NCBI GenBank assembly: GCA_015680685.1 | Contig: MNCI01036612.1 | Span: forward strand, 85,111 to 149,110 | DNA: 64,000 bases | From: Gnetum montanum | Lineage: Eukaryota > Streptophyta > Gnetopsida > Gnetales > Gnetaceae | Reading direction: 5' to 3' | Shown here: piece by piece, positions 47,940-59,640 of the stretch | Layout of the letters: every line of letters begins with the position of its first letter | How positions within the stretch are numbered: the first letter of the stretch is position 1 | The notes under the pieces: model-generated | What the model was told of the DNA's origin: nothing | What the model saw: the letters and a program-made list of their open reading frames with translations, nothing else | Databases searched by the model: none | Program-made: the position numbers and the translations under genes

Positions 47940-49300
47940 CAGATATAGTACATCTTCAGATACGAGTGATTCACAAATTTGTAAACTCGTTGTCATTCAT
48001 GTTAGCTAGCTTGAAGGCCCTGTTCCCAAAAGATTTTATAACCATGTATGGACCTTTCCAGTTTGCTGAGAATTTGTTCATATGCTCACAGATAGCCTTG
48101 AGAACGAGGTCTCCCTTCTGTATTTTCTATTGATGTAGATTTTCCTAGTGCTTCTCTCATTGCTTGCTCTGATAATGCTCTATGCAATCGAGTGTTTGTG
48201 CATGCTCTTCCTCTATTAAGTTGAGGTTGATGATCTTCAGCTCGTTGTTCTAGGCTTCACTCAAAACATTTGATAGGATCATTCAAAGTGATGGTACCTA
48301 CAACTCAAGAGGTAACACTACTTCAGATTCATAAATAAGACTATAAGGTGTCTTACCTGTCGTAGTCCTGCATGTCATCCTATAAGCCCACAACATATAG
48401 AGGATTTTCTCATGCCATCGTCTCTTGCTATTGTTAAGCATTCTCTTTAGCAAATTGATGATGGAATTGTTTGTAGACTCTTCTTGTCCATTTTCATGTA
48501 GGTATTATGGCAAGGAGAATGATTGCCTGATGCCAAGATTGCTGCAAAAGGTTTGGGTTTCCATACTACTAAACTTTGGCCGATTATCAATCATAATAGC
48601 CATGGAAATCCCAAGCCTTGTCATGATTTTTTCTATGATGAAGTGGCAAACCTGCTGGGATGTAGTCTTCCTTAGGGGAATAGCCTCCACCCACTTAGTA
48701 AAATACTCACTGGTGGTGATGATGAAGCTACGCCCTGCAGAAGACTTAGGCATGATAGGTCCTATGATATCTAGTCCCCATCGTTGGAAAGGCCATGTGA
48801 TCTTTGTTGGATGCAATTCTATAGGTGAAACATGTATGAGATTTGTGTATCTTTGACATGTATTATAGGTCTTGACTTTGGCTAAGCAATCGCGCTCCAT
48901 GTTAGTCCAGTAGTACGCTAGATGTCTGATTTTTGTAGCCATAGCCCTAGGTGCTATCTGTCCACCACATAGTCCCTTATGTTCCTCATTAATTACCTTC
49001 TGCACTTACTCCTCATTTACGCATGCCAGCAGTATCCCTTCATAGGAGCATTTGCACATTGTGTTGTCTCCCATGAGCACATACTACCGAGCACGCTTGC
49101 GGATCGTATCTCTCTGAGCAGATGTCAATCCATGTGGAGGCTCACCATGTTGCAGGTAGGCTTTAATGTTGGACTACCAGTCCTGGGTATTCGCAGTGCT
49201 AACAGAGGCTACATGTTCCACCTAAATGATAGGCCCCATACACTCGGTAATTGAGGCTGGTAAGTTTGTGAACAAGTGTAGTGGCACATTTAATGCCAGG
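47940..49300 (-). pseudogene. Tat B integrase
   Basis: The minus strand has HKGLCGGQIAPRAMATK and VKTYNTCQ (one zinc Cys reads Tyr), then RWGLDIIGPIMP (first Asp), MIDNRPKF (second Asp kept) and SSMETQTF. An open run covers 49005-48505. The C-terminal part (about 48450-47940) includes NWKGPYMVIKSF and stops. It is more intact at the second Asp than element A. Confidence 0.87.
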
Positions 49301-50200
49301 GTGGCTAGGGCGTCTGTTGTGGTTTTTTCGTTGCATGGCACGTGTTGCACGTATGTAGTTGTAAACTATTTGAGTAAGGTTTTTGCTAGGTCACAATAGG
49401 GCTTCAGGTGTGTAGCTTTGCAGGCATATACCTCGATGATTTGATTCACAACTAGTTGTGAATCTCCGCAAATCGCCAGGTGTTGTATGTGTAATTCTTG
49501 GGCAGCTAAGAGGCCCCTAAGTAACCCTTCATACAATGCTACATTGTTAGTATAAAGGAATGAAAAAAGATAAGCAAAAGGTTGCATTTCCCCAAAGGGG
49601 AATGAAATGACAGAAGCTACACTACTTCTCCGCATGGTCGAGGCACTGTTGAAATGCAAAGTAGCCTCAAGATGTGGTGGGACAGCGTTGATAGTGCTAA
49701 CATGATCGTTAGGGAATTTGGGGTCTATGATTTCTTGGTCATTGATAGGTGAGGTCGTAAGTTGCATTGCTATAGCTTGACCTTTCGTTGATGACTGGCT
49801 CACATAACGTAAATCGAATTCCATCATTATTTCTTTCCACTGGGCTATCCTACTGCTTTCATACAAGTTTTTTGTGAGAGCTTGGAGTATGTTGCTCTTG
49901 CAAATAATGTTAATCTTGCTACAAAACATGTAGTGTCTCCACTTCTTCAATGCAAACACTAAGGCAATGCAGTTTCTCTCCACCTCATTGTATTTTTCCT
50001 CATATGCTATTAGTGCATGACTTAGGTAGTATACTAGTATCTCAGAACTATCATCTCATTTCTGACATAAAAGTGCCATGATAGATGTGTCCGAGGTGGC
50101 AAGGTAGATGAAGAAAAGCTTATTCCTCTATGGTGGGTAAATAGTTTGGAGGTGAAAAAGCTCTTTCTTCAAATCATCAAAGGCTTGTTGGCATTGAGTT
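49300..50200 (-). pseudogene. Tat B dual RNase H
   Basis: The first RNase H (about 50060-49790) has LVYYLSHALIAYEEKYNEVE and IICKSN. The second, archaeal-type, has LHFNSASTMRRS, where the first catalytic Asp reads Asn, then NNVALYEGLLRGLLAAQEL, where the position before Tyr is Leu rather than Glu, and GDSQLVVNQIIEVYACK. An open stretch covers 49983-49366. Confidence 0.85.
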
Positions 50201-51395
50201 GTCCATTTGAAGTTAACTCCTTTCTTTAGAAGATGTTGCATAGGATGTAACTTGTTAGTTAACTTTGCTATAAACCTTCTGATGAACTATACTCTACCCT
50301 GTAGCCCATGCAGTTCTTTAAGGTTTATAGGAGGTGCTAGCTTGATGATGGCCTTAACTTTGTCAGGGTCCACCAATATTCCAACCCTCGATACTACAAA
50401 CCTTAACACGCGTCTGGTTTTAACCCCGAAGACACACTTTTTGGGTTGAGACTTAAATCATGCATTTCAAAATGTTTGAGGACTACACCTAAATTGTTGG
50501 GATGATCAACGACCTCTTTAGACTTGACTACTATATCATCCATGTAGTTTTTCAGCATTTCTAGGATGTAGTTGCTAAAGATGTAAGTCATGGCTCTCTG
50601 GTAGGTTGCTCTGGCATTTCTGAGCTCGAAAGGCATCATAGTATAAAAAATGTTACCCCATGGGATCATGAAGGTTGTTGTTAACTGATGCTCTGGGTTA
50701 ATGCGAATTTGGTTGTAGCCAGAGAAACCATCCATGAACGATAACAAAGCATGATCAACCATAGTGTCGATGAGTTGATCAATACTTGGAAGTGGAAATT
50801 TGTCTTTCATCATGGCTTTGTTTAGATCCTAGAATTCTATACAGATATGTATCCCTCCCATTTTCTTAGAAACTAGGACAATGTTAAACACCCATTCTGA
50901 GTAATTAACTACTCGGATGAAACCAGCCTGATACAGCTTGGTGATTTCATCCTGTGCAGCTAGTGTAATCTCTGGTTTAATCTTGTGAGCTTTCTACTTA
51001 ACTGCTTTAATGCATGATCTAGGAATATGTTGTGTTGTATCAACCGTAGATCTAAAACCATCATGTCATTGTATGACCACGTGAAGACTTCAATGTTATC
51101 TTACATAATTTTGGCTACATCTTTGCAAGTCGGCAAGTCCAAGAGGGAGCTAAGCTTCAACATTTTTACTTTCCCCCTAGATGTGGTCATGGGAGTTTTG
51201 ATGAGAGGGTCCTCAGTTACATCCCCAGACTCTAAATCTAGGGCTTGGACTAGATGCTTAGGCTAGTCTGGGGATGTTTCGAAGGACGCTATGGTGCTAA
51301 CTATGGATGATTCCCAATCTTTTAATTCTGGATTCAATTGTCTCATGAGTTCTCCATGTGGGCCTATTAAAGCTAAAGGTGAAGAGAGATCATGA
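50200..51395 (-). pseudogene. Tat B reverse transcriptase
   Basis: The frame begins with GPHGELMRQLNP (about 51370) and MLKLSSLLD, as in element A. Motifs include FPLPSIDQLIDTMVDHALLS, FMDGFSGYNQIRINP, TMMPFELRNARATYQ and Tyr-Met-Asp-Asp at 50535-50546. A frameshift lies near 50830-50890 and an open run covers 50813-50403. Confidence 0.87.
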
Positions 51396-51609
51396 TGGAT
51401 TTGCATTCTCACTTGACCTACCAAAATGAGATGAATGTTTAGTCAAGAGATACCTATTTGCAATAATTGTGAATATCAAACATTTGCAAAGTAGTAATGA
51501 GATGCAGACAGTAGAAGTAGTATAAAATATGATACAAAGCTTAAATTTTACCAGTTTAAAGTCGTGGTGGATCATCAGGATGTAAAAATACAAAACTTCA
51601 TTTGAAAAA

Positions 51610-51910
51610 ATGCAAGAACTACTAGTTTAATATCTTTGCAGACTCCCAACTGGTTAGTGTATTAGTTTAAGGTCATTACGGACCGCTAGAATGTGAAAGT
51701 TTGAAGGTGCTAGCTTAAGGTCTTTGTAGAATGCTAATGAGGAAAAGGCCGAAATTGCTAGTTTAAGGTCTTTGTAGACCAATAATAGGCTATTCTAAGG
51801 AGAGTGAAAGGTAGATTAGTTTAAGGGCTTTACGGACTACTAACTAGATTGAAGCTATGCATTAGGATTGCTAGTTTAAGGTCTTTCTGGACCACTACCT
51901 AGATATTTTT
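51610..51910. repeat. Spacer 2 repeats, Tat B
   Basis: About six units contain CTAGTTTAAGGTCTTTGTAGAC or close variants. They are reverse complements of the spacer 2 units at 35870-36145. The array lies between RT and the 5' end of the opposite-strand gene. Confidence 0.88.
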
Positions 51911-52213
51911 GTGAAGGCAAACATCTAGTTTCAAGCATGTCAAGATTTTTTTCTTGGGCCCACTTACCTTAATGTGAATAGTGCTACTATGTCATGGTGG
52001 GCATGCTACACTGTATGGAACACCCCACATTAATCAAGGAGAGAGAATGAAAAGTTTTCCTTTCACCATTTTGGCTATAAATAGGGATTTACCCCTGGTA
52101 AACTCATCATTTTTTCTGTAACAGCGTAGTACCATTCAGAGCGTAGAGTGATTATGCTAATTGAGAGCAAGAGATTTAGCATAGCAACGAAGAAAGAGTT
52201 AGCAAGTGAAACG

Positions 52214-55200
52214 ATGGCTCTAAGGAAAGAACACAAACATCTGGCATCCACCAAGGTTGACGAAGTGAAGGAAACCTTAGGGCATGTCTCGCAAGCACAC
52301 GTCACGATGTGAGAGGAGACATTGTTGGCCCAGTAGGCTGCTATGCTTTCTCTGTTTTCTTATGCCTCTATTATTATTTCTACTTTCCTTGTTTTTTTTT
52401 GAAAATTTTATTTTCTATCATCGTGTTATCATTATTTTGGCTTATACATCGTCGTTGTTTCCAATTTAGTCACAATAGATGTATGGACACTATGCTAAGG
52501 TTGCATGCAATGCTTCCTGAAACTCCATTTTTGTGGTTGCCATTGCTGCAGAGCCTTGGATGATTTGAGCCACTTAGCATGTAGATAGCGTAGCGTATGA
52601 CCCTCAGGAGGGTTTGGCCATATGCGTGATGTGACAATGCAACACGTGTTCTATCACGGCGTGATGCTAATCGCTTTGTCAAGCAGATTTGTTTGAAAAA
52701 ATGTAGTGTATTAAATTTTCCATTGTTTAAATATTGTCTTTAGTTTTTTTTGTTGCTACACTAAGCTGATTTTGCTACACTATTTCCTTCATACTTTTTC
52801 TGCTATGCTATTTTTATGAAGAGAGTCATGCTACGGTATCTGCTAACTACTAATTTTGCTACGATATATTTGAACTCCACTCAAACATGTTGTTAACATT
52901 TTCTATTATGTTGTGTAGGGTGGTGCTAAGGACAATGTTAATTATCTTAGAAATCATAGGGGTCCTATGCAATGTTAGCGAACTAGTGGCCAATGTTCCT
53001 CCACCACATGCACATGTGGGGTAGCAGGTGGTCTGGTTCCAAGAAGGAGCATAAGACTTTCTACAATTTCTCCTCTAGCGCTTCAGTGTGATCATTTGGT
53101 CACATTTGGTGGAGGTATCATCTGTCATAATAGAAACTTTGTTGCTTCGGGTAAATCAGGGCATTCTGAGATTTTTGATGGATGGAGAAATTAGCAATGC
53201 ACAAGGAGAAGGATCCAGTCAGCATTCAAACAATTTGAGGTGTCTGGCCTGGATTTGGGATATGCATGAATATAACTACTATCATCCCTACAACACTTTT
53301 TTTATTACGCGTCACATTGGAACGTGCTTCCAAAACCCATCAAGAACCATTTACTGTGCCGGTAGGTGAGTTTTGTAGACATGTTCTGCTATGCTGTGCA
53401 ATTTTTGCTATGCTAGGCAAATGTTAAGAGTGTATTTTTGTTACCAAGTTTTTTATCAATGAAAATGGAGTTCATGGTGATATGGATGTGTTGGCCTTAG
53501 CACAGATGGCACTATGGGAGTTCTCTTCCACTGAGAATATGTGCGCAGGTATGATAGGCCAATGTGGGGGTGAATACAAAACCTACCCAACCCGGTATTC
53601 TAGGCTCTATGATAGATGTAAGGAGTTTGGTTGGTTGGATGAGGGATGAACACCCTTTAAACCAATCACCATTGAAGATGTCATGGTTGATCTTCTGCAA
53701 TTCCCGTCACTGTTTAGACTTGATAAGCTAAACTATGGATTGTTGCATGTCCGAGTTTCATTCCTATTTTTTCACCTACTTATTTCTTGTCTAACTTGTT
53801 TTTTTTTTTTTTGTGTTTTCATGCAAACTGCTATAGTGGTGAAGAAGTCCCAGGAGGTGACGGTAATCACCTTTGAGCATGAAGAGGCCAACATCTACTT
53901 CAAGTATGGGGGATAGATGAAAGCCAACGCTGGTTATGCAACACAGCCTTGGAATCCCTGATCAAAAACCTTCAAGATGCTGGGCTCATGGACTTGTTCC
54001 TGGCCATAAACCTAAGTGTCGCTACTGCTGAGATGCTTTCCCTAGCTAACTCCTTTTTTGAGAAGGCAGACTGCTTCTGCACATGTGTACATGGCATGCG
54101 AGTGATCCTTGAAATCAACAACCAACTATTCATGGACCTTTTTGGTGTCCCTGCTGATGGTCTTCCCATAGGGTCAAAGACCAAGAAATAGGTGAACCAT
54201 CAAAGGGATATTGAAGAGTGGCTAGGGGTTGCAAAAGTGTGAAAGGGGATCATCATGGAGAAGGTCAAGCTGAGAGCCACCAAGGATGTTTACCCCATCT
54301 TCTATGCTCATGTGTTTCCCCAGCTACTTTCCTAAGGAAAGATTTTTGGAATTGAGCAAGCTTGGGTGATGCGGGAGGCCATGGAAGAGGAGGCCCATTA
54401 CAACTAGGCCAAGCATCTCTGTAAAGCCTTACAAACTAAAATGATCAAGCTTCATAAGAAGCAGGAGTCCCATTTCGACATGGATCATGCCTTTTACATA
54501 GCCTGATTGTAGCATTTCGCAAAGTTTTTGGTAGTCCATGAGAATGGTGTCTGGGTTATGTGAGATCGCAAACAGATTTCCAAACCATGAATCTGCCAAA
54601 TCCTCTAGAACACCCAAGACCAAGATCCCTCAAAAAGCTATTGGGGAGTCATTCTCTATGACGACTAAGGATCGGCTGGCCCATAACATTCATGGCCAAG
54701 ATAGCGTAGGAGAGGCAGCCCCTGCTGCTGCTGGTAGCATATCGCAGGGGAAACATCTCATCACTGAGACAATGGCCACCAAGTTATAGTGAAAGAGGCC
54801 TCATCTAGCTAAGGATACCCTCCATATGGAAGAAGAAGAGGGGAGAAAATTACAGCTCAAGTTGCGTAGGATGCAACCCCCCATTGGTAAATGCTTTTGC
54901 CTATGCTTGTTTCTTTACTTATTTGATGCTTGCTTGCAACGCTATGCTACTCTAGGTAGCGTAACATAGCATAGCATCTATTTTAAATTAACTATGCTAT
55001 AAGCTAATATAAAAACACCTTGTTTCTAGAGGAAGAAGAGGAAGAAGAAGAATATGATGAATAGGTGTCAGCCCCCAAGATGGGGGTGACAAATAAAGAC
55101 ATGGAGGCCCCAGTCTCATAAGAAAGGGCCCCGGTCATGAGAGAAGAAGGAGCTCTCATCTCAAAGGAAGAAGCTCCCTCTGATAAATAAAACACCCCTA

Positions 55201-56868
55201 CTGAAGAGGAGGACATTTTTGGAGATGAGGAGGAGTCTCCTACAAATGAGGAAGATGTTGGTGCCTTGAAAAGAAAGGCCCCAACAAATAAAGAGGAATT
55301 CCGCATCAACCGAGAAGGGACTTCTACTAGAGATTCCTTTTCTAAACACAGTTCAGCATCGGGGGAGGACAAATGCTAAGGGTACTTCCATAGTTTTGAG
55401 CTAGCAAGAAGGGGAGCTACAATTAGATGCTAGTGAGTTTGACAATATATTCAATGATATGTCAATGGGTGATCCCCCCGTTATCACCCCCAAAGGTTTA
55501 CTGGGTAGGATTCCTTATACTATCATTTGTGTTACTCATAGCTTTGTTGTAGTCCATCTCAGTCATTACTGACATGTTTGGTTGCATGACAGACACCATT
55601 GTTAATGCTATAGAACCTCCTCTGATTCACCTAGAACCATGGGCCAAGATCCCTGACAAGCTTACTTTCATGCAGGGGGTTGTCAATGACATGATTGGAT
55701 GTCTCAGATACGTTGATCCTGAAGTGGATAAGTAAAGTAGCTATGCTAGGCTCTTCGAGGTTGCTACGCTAGAGTTCTTGAGTTGTTAACTTTGCTACAC
55801 TATTGTGACTAATGCATTTTTTTTGTGTGGTCTATAGCCTCTCACCTCAAGTGGGACCCAAAACGTGTATTGAAGGTCAACGTCAGGCCTACATTCCCAC
55901 CTAAAGTGACTGAGGTGCCTCGTTGCGTATACGAAGAGGCTAGCAAATGCCCTTTGCACTCAACATGCTCCTTGAGGGAGTGTAGGCACATCAATGAAGA
56001 CTTGTGGAAATCGGTCTAGAGGATGGAGAAGGAAAAGGCTAAACTGAGCGTCGAGGTGTGAGACCTCTGATCCCGGTACGCAATACCAATGATGGAAGTT
56101 GACACACGGCTATCATAGATTATGCTAGATACTGAACAACCATGCAGCGCAACAATGAGGACACCTGATAGATAATAGAATACTAGATGCAGATGGACTT
56201 GTTGGCCCAAAAGAACCAGGATTGGAAGGATTACAGTGCAAGTGTTTACGAGTGGGCACAGTCCTAGAAAAATCATAAGCATATGTATAAACTTGAATGT
56301 GCCACCTACCATAAACAATACCGGGATGCTTCAATGAAGGCGTTTACCTACGAAGAATTTGTGAATTCCATTGTTGCTTATCAGGCCTATAACAAGTTCA
56401 TGTAGCAAGTGAAAGTCACTGAGTCACCTGAATAGAAAGTGAATCTTCCCATAGGTGAGACCGCCACTGCCTCCTTCTCTTTAGGACCACCAAGATGGAT
56501 AGCCATTGAAAAGGAGAAAGCTACTACTAATGCTAAATCAAGTGATAGGTATTGGAAAGATATCATGGAGGAGGTCATCTGGCACCGCCCTGGGCTTAGA
56601 TTAGATCGCATACCCCTCAAAGCGGACGTAGGGCCATCTCGGGTTACTTAGTTTTTGCCATGCAAAAGTTTATGTTTTTCTAGCGTTTATGTGAACCCTA
56701 GCTGACTACTTCATTTTTGCAATGCAGATTCCGAATGAAGATGTAGGCCTTGTAGAGGGAAAAAAGGATGGAGCAGGAGAAGGCACTGCAGAGGAAGGCA
56801 ATAAAGAAGGGAATGATGTAGGAGCAAAAGATGCGGGTCACGATGATGCGAGTGAAGATGATCCATGA
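52214..56868 (+). pseudogene. Opposite-strand spliced gene in Tat B (fuller copy)
   Basis: The gene runs against element B. Exon 1 starts at ATG 52214 (MALRKEHKHLASTKVDEVKE), with its donor at 52333. Exon 2 starts at 52951 after ATCTTAG and ends near 53365. Exon 3 starts at 53449 (GMIGQCGGEYKTYP). A long exon at 53831-54887 contains LIKNLQDAGLMDLFLAINLS and NNQLFMDLFGVPADGLP, a style like plant transposon-associated domains. Its donor GTAAAT is shared with A. The acidic Glu-rich exon follows TTTCTAG (55030), a later exon follows a ...GACAG acceptor (55591), and the last exon (56727-56868) encodes an acidic tail. All splice sites named have counterparts in A. Stops are present. Role unknown; possibly an extra ORF of a Tat element. 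Confidence 0.78.
54939..54985. repeat. Hairpin repeat in intron of opposite-strand gene (B)
   Basis: ACGCTATGCTAC faces GTAGCGTAACATAGC. It occupies the intron before the acidic exon, like 33508-33552 in element A. Confidence 0.65.
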
Positions 56869-57019
56869 TAGCATGGATTTTTGATTTTTTTTGTATTTTT
56901 TGAGAGTTTTTGCAAACATTGTTTATGTAAAAGAAAGCTTTGAATGAAAAAGAGAATTTTGGAACAGAAATTGGTTTTATGCTAGCTTATGTGTTATCTA
57001 TGTGGTCAATTTTATGTTT

Positions 57020-57340
57020 TTGTTTTTTAATGTTCTAGTTTTAGGCCATTTCAGGCCATTGCTAGTTTTAAGCCATTTCGGGCCCCTGCTAGTTTTAGGA
57101 AATTTTGGGTCGTCACTCGTTTTAGACCATTTCGAGCCATCGATAGTTTTAGTCCATTTCAGGTTGTCACTAGTTTTAGGCCATTTCGAGCTGTCGTACG
57201 TGATGTAAACAGAGAAAATTTTGCCAGTTTTAGGCCTTAGCGGGCCGTAATATAGTTTTAGGTTGTTTGGGGCAACCACTAGTTTTAGGCCATTTCAGGC
57301 CCTGTGATAGTAGCATAGTTTTAGGCCATTTCACGCCATG
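57020..57340. repeat. Spacer 1 tandem repeats, Tat B
   Basis: About nine units contain CTAGTTTTAGGCCATTTCGG. They are the reverse complement of the spacer 1 units in element A (31318-31592), in the same relative position. Confidence 0.88.
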
Positions 57341-57471
57341 GGATGGTAAACAAATGATATGCTAATGATTTATAGAACAACTAATTGGTACCTAGCATAA
57401 ATGGATGGATGCAAAATAAAAAGGCAGTAAATGTACAAAGGATGCCAATTGGACAAGAAGTAGTGGGGCTG

Positions 57472-57711
57472 CTATGCTATGCGTAACTGCTTCTTGACCC
57501 ATCGTGGATTGGGCAAGGTGTAAGGTCGAGACACCTTGCTATGACCTTCATCTACATCATTGTCCTCTACTTGGAAGGGCAACTTAAACCACGCATTTTT
57601 GTTTTCTGAGCCAGCATGCTTGGCTGGATCTTTTGCTAAATGGTTAGTATCCATAGAGACAGGCACTTCATTCTTAGAGGGTACAACCTCTGAGCCTTGT
57701 TCTATATCTAC
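57472..57711 (-). pseudogene. Protease tail of Tat B
   Basis: The minus strand starts abruptly at DVDIEQGSEVV, equivalent to about 30995 in element A, and ends KKQLRIA and a stop, as A ends KKKLCIV and a stop. The frame itself is open. The active site, the rest of protease and all of gag are missing, so about 4 kb relative to element A have been lost at the junction with the 5' LTR. Confidence 0.85.
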
Positions 57712-57728
57712 ATCATGTGTATTACACC
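57712..57728. repeat. 16-bp copy of the 3' genomic flank, including TSD
   Basis: TCATGTGTATTACACC next to the inner edge of the 5' LTR is identical to the sequence outside the 3' LTR (44271-44286), TSD included. It shows that this LTR copy was joined to the inner region after copying an LTR plus its flank. Confidence 0.85.
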
Positions 57729-59438
57729 TGTAGCAACCGAAAACATCAATGGCTGGAAAACACCGAGAGATCATTGGTTGAATAGTCCTAACCCTGGATC
57801 TATGTGAGGGACATGTTGGATAAAACGGAAACCCCTGAACGGTCTGGTCAATCAGACAGGGACTTAGTTGATGTCACTAAACCTTTTGCAAACATCTTTT
57901 TCATAAACAATTCTTATAGAGTAAAATAACAATTATTAAATATGATGAAATGAAAAACAATGTAAAATGCAATGATAAATAGGAAAATAAAGCGAACTAG
58001 AGTTAAAAAATGCACCGCTTCAAGATTACAGCTTTGCTTTATCAAGATGGATACAATCAGTTGCACAACAATAGGAAGCATAGAGATCCCAAAAGTAACC
58101 AAGATGTTCAAAACAAGCCAACTGTGTGCCTGAATGTGAACTTAAGAGCCAATGAAGCAAAATGCTACAAAACCAACTTGCCAATTGGGGAGTTGCTAAC
58201 TCATAATTTCTAAAGTTTGTTAACTTGCAAAAAATAAATGCTAACAATGCTCAAAATTGCCAACTAAATTCTCAATTTTCCAACAAGAATATTGCCAATT
58301 CCTTGATTTTGCTAACTTGCCAACCAAAATTTTGCCAACCCTTTGAGCGTTGCTCGTTGGGGTATTTATAGGACCAGAAGGATGTAAGAAAAGAGGCCTA
58401 GATGACACGTGTCCTAGACCCATAAGATGTTGATGTGTCCATGCTGCATGAACATGCAAAGCTGGTCATGGACCTGTCATGCTGCAATTACATTGTCAAA
58501 ACTGGAGATGCTGGGATTAGGTGTGCCAATGATGTAGACAAGAAGTGAAGCACACTGATGTAGCATAGTCATCTACTACGCTATGGATTGTAGCATGTTG
58601 GTGTATCGTAGCTACTTGCTATGTTATGCTACGCTGTGGAGCATAACATGTTAGCGTAGCATAGCTGCTTGCTACGCTGTGCTACACTATGTAGTGTAGC
58701 ATAGCGTAGCCACCAGTTCAAAGAAGAAATTTGCGTTGGAGTTAACTACATGTGCTGGAAGCCTTTGATATGTTTTGGCCGATTCTACATGTTTTCCACA
58801 TTATGCTATGCTACGTAGTGTAGCATAGCATAGCAGCCAGCCTTGTCTGCAAACTGCACTAAAGTTGCAAACATTTACTAGAAGCTTGATCATGCTAACA
58901 ACTGCAACTGCAACTTGCTAATCTTACACTTGAGATGCCTTTTATTTTTCTTGCATCATGACTACGGTGTTCTATGCTATGTAGCATAGCAGAGCGTAGT
59001 AGCCAACATAGCCTACTTTTTGCTCAATCTATCATTTTCTGATGAGAAGCTCTGCTAAGGACTTGAAGTTGAACAAGGAAACTGGTTTTGAAGGCCAGAG
59101 TGCTTGCCGGGTGCAATTGAGATCACTCGGTAAGCTAGACCTATCTATTTTGATTTTGCTATGCTATGCTACACTGCATAGCATAGCACTTTATTCTATA
59201 ATAGTTTGGTTGCCTAAGAAACTGTCTTCTGAGCCCTACTACGCTACATAGCATAGCGTAGCAAAATCTTCCACAAGAAAACTTGCCAAACTATTTCATG
59301 AATCCTGAGCACCACCAAAAACTCTTAGCATCCTGCCAAACCGTCACAAGGCTACACTTCTGGAAATGTGAACCTCAAGTTCTAAGACCCTAGTGACCCT
59401 GGTGAAGCAAGAGTGCCTTGAAATTTTAAGGTGTTTCA
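57729..59438 (-). repeat. Tat element B 5' LTR
   Basis: This 1710-bp LTR on the minus strand begins TGAAACACC and ends GGTTGCTACA. The TATA box is at 58363-58370. It is a direct repeat of 44287-46059 and related to both LTRs of element A. Confidence 0.92.
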
Positions 59439-59443
59439 ACACC
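59439..59443. repeat. Target-site duplication ACACC, right
   Basis: It follows the outer end of the Tat B 5' LTR and matches 44282-44286. Confidence 0.88.
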
Positions 59444-59621
59444 ACCGATTGTTTCCTGTTTCAGACCTAGGCAGTGAGGTGCTTTCATACAAAGAAGGAG
59501 AAATACTTGTCTATTCAGTGTGCAATGTATTCTTTTTTATTATTTTCTCAATCAACCCTAAGGGTTCATTCCAACAATGTGAATGATTTTCTATGTTCTA
59601 GTTAGCGCACAAACAACTAAG
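59444..59621 (-). other. Athila-like leader, LTR-proximal part
   Basis: This is untranslated leader from the primer site to the Tat B insertion point. No coding similarity was seen. It continues at 44281 downward. Confidence 0.65.
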
Positions 59622-59639
59622 TCCCCGACAACGGTGACA
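59622..59639 (-). other. Primer-binding site, tRNA-Asp type
   Basis: The minus strand reads TGTCACCGTTGTCGGGGA one base after the 5' LTR. It differs at three positions from the tRNA-Asp complementary site typical of Athila-type elements (TGGCGCCGTTGCCGGGGA). Two of the three changes fit cytosine deamination. Confidence 0.85.
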
Positions 59640-59640
59640 A

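Larger units (their letters stand above)
44287..59438 (-). mobile_element. Tat-lineage Ty3/gypsy element B (minus strand)
   Basis: This 15.2-kb element is of the same family as A and in the opposite orientation. The 5' LTR is 57729-59438, the 3' LTR 44287-46059, and the TSDs are ACACC. Internally it keeps only the tail of protease, then the opposite-strand gene, RT, dual RNase H, integrase and 3' ORF region. Gag and nearly all of protease are missing. The missing part was replaced by an unusual junction: the 5' LTR is followed by 16 bp identical to the genomic flank of the 3' LTR. Confidence 0.92.
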
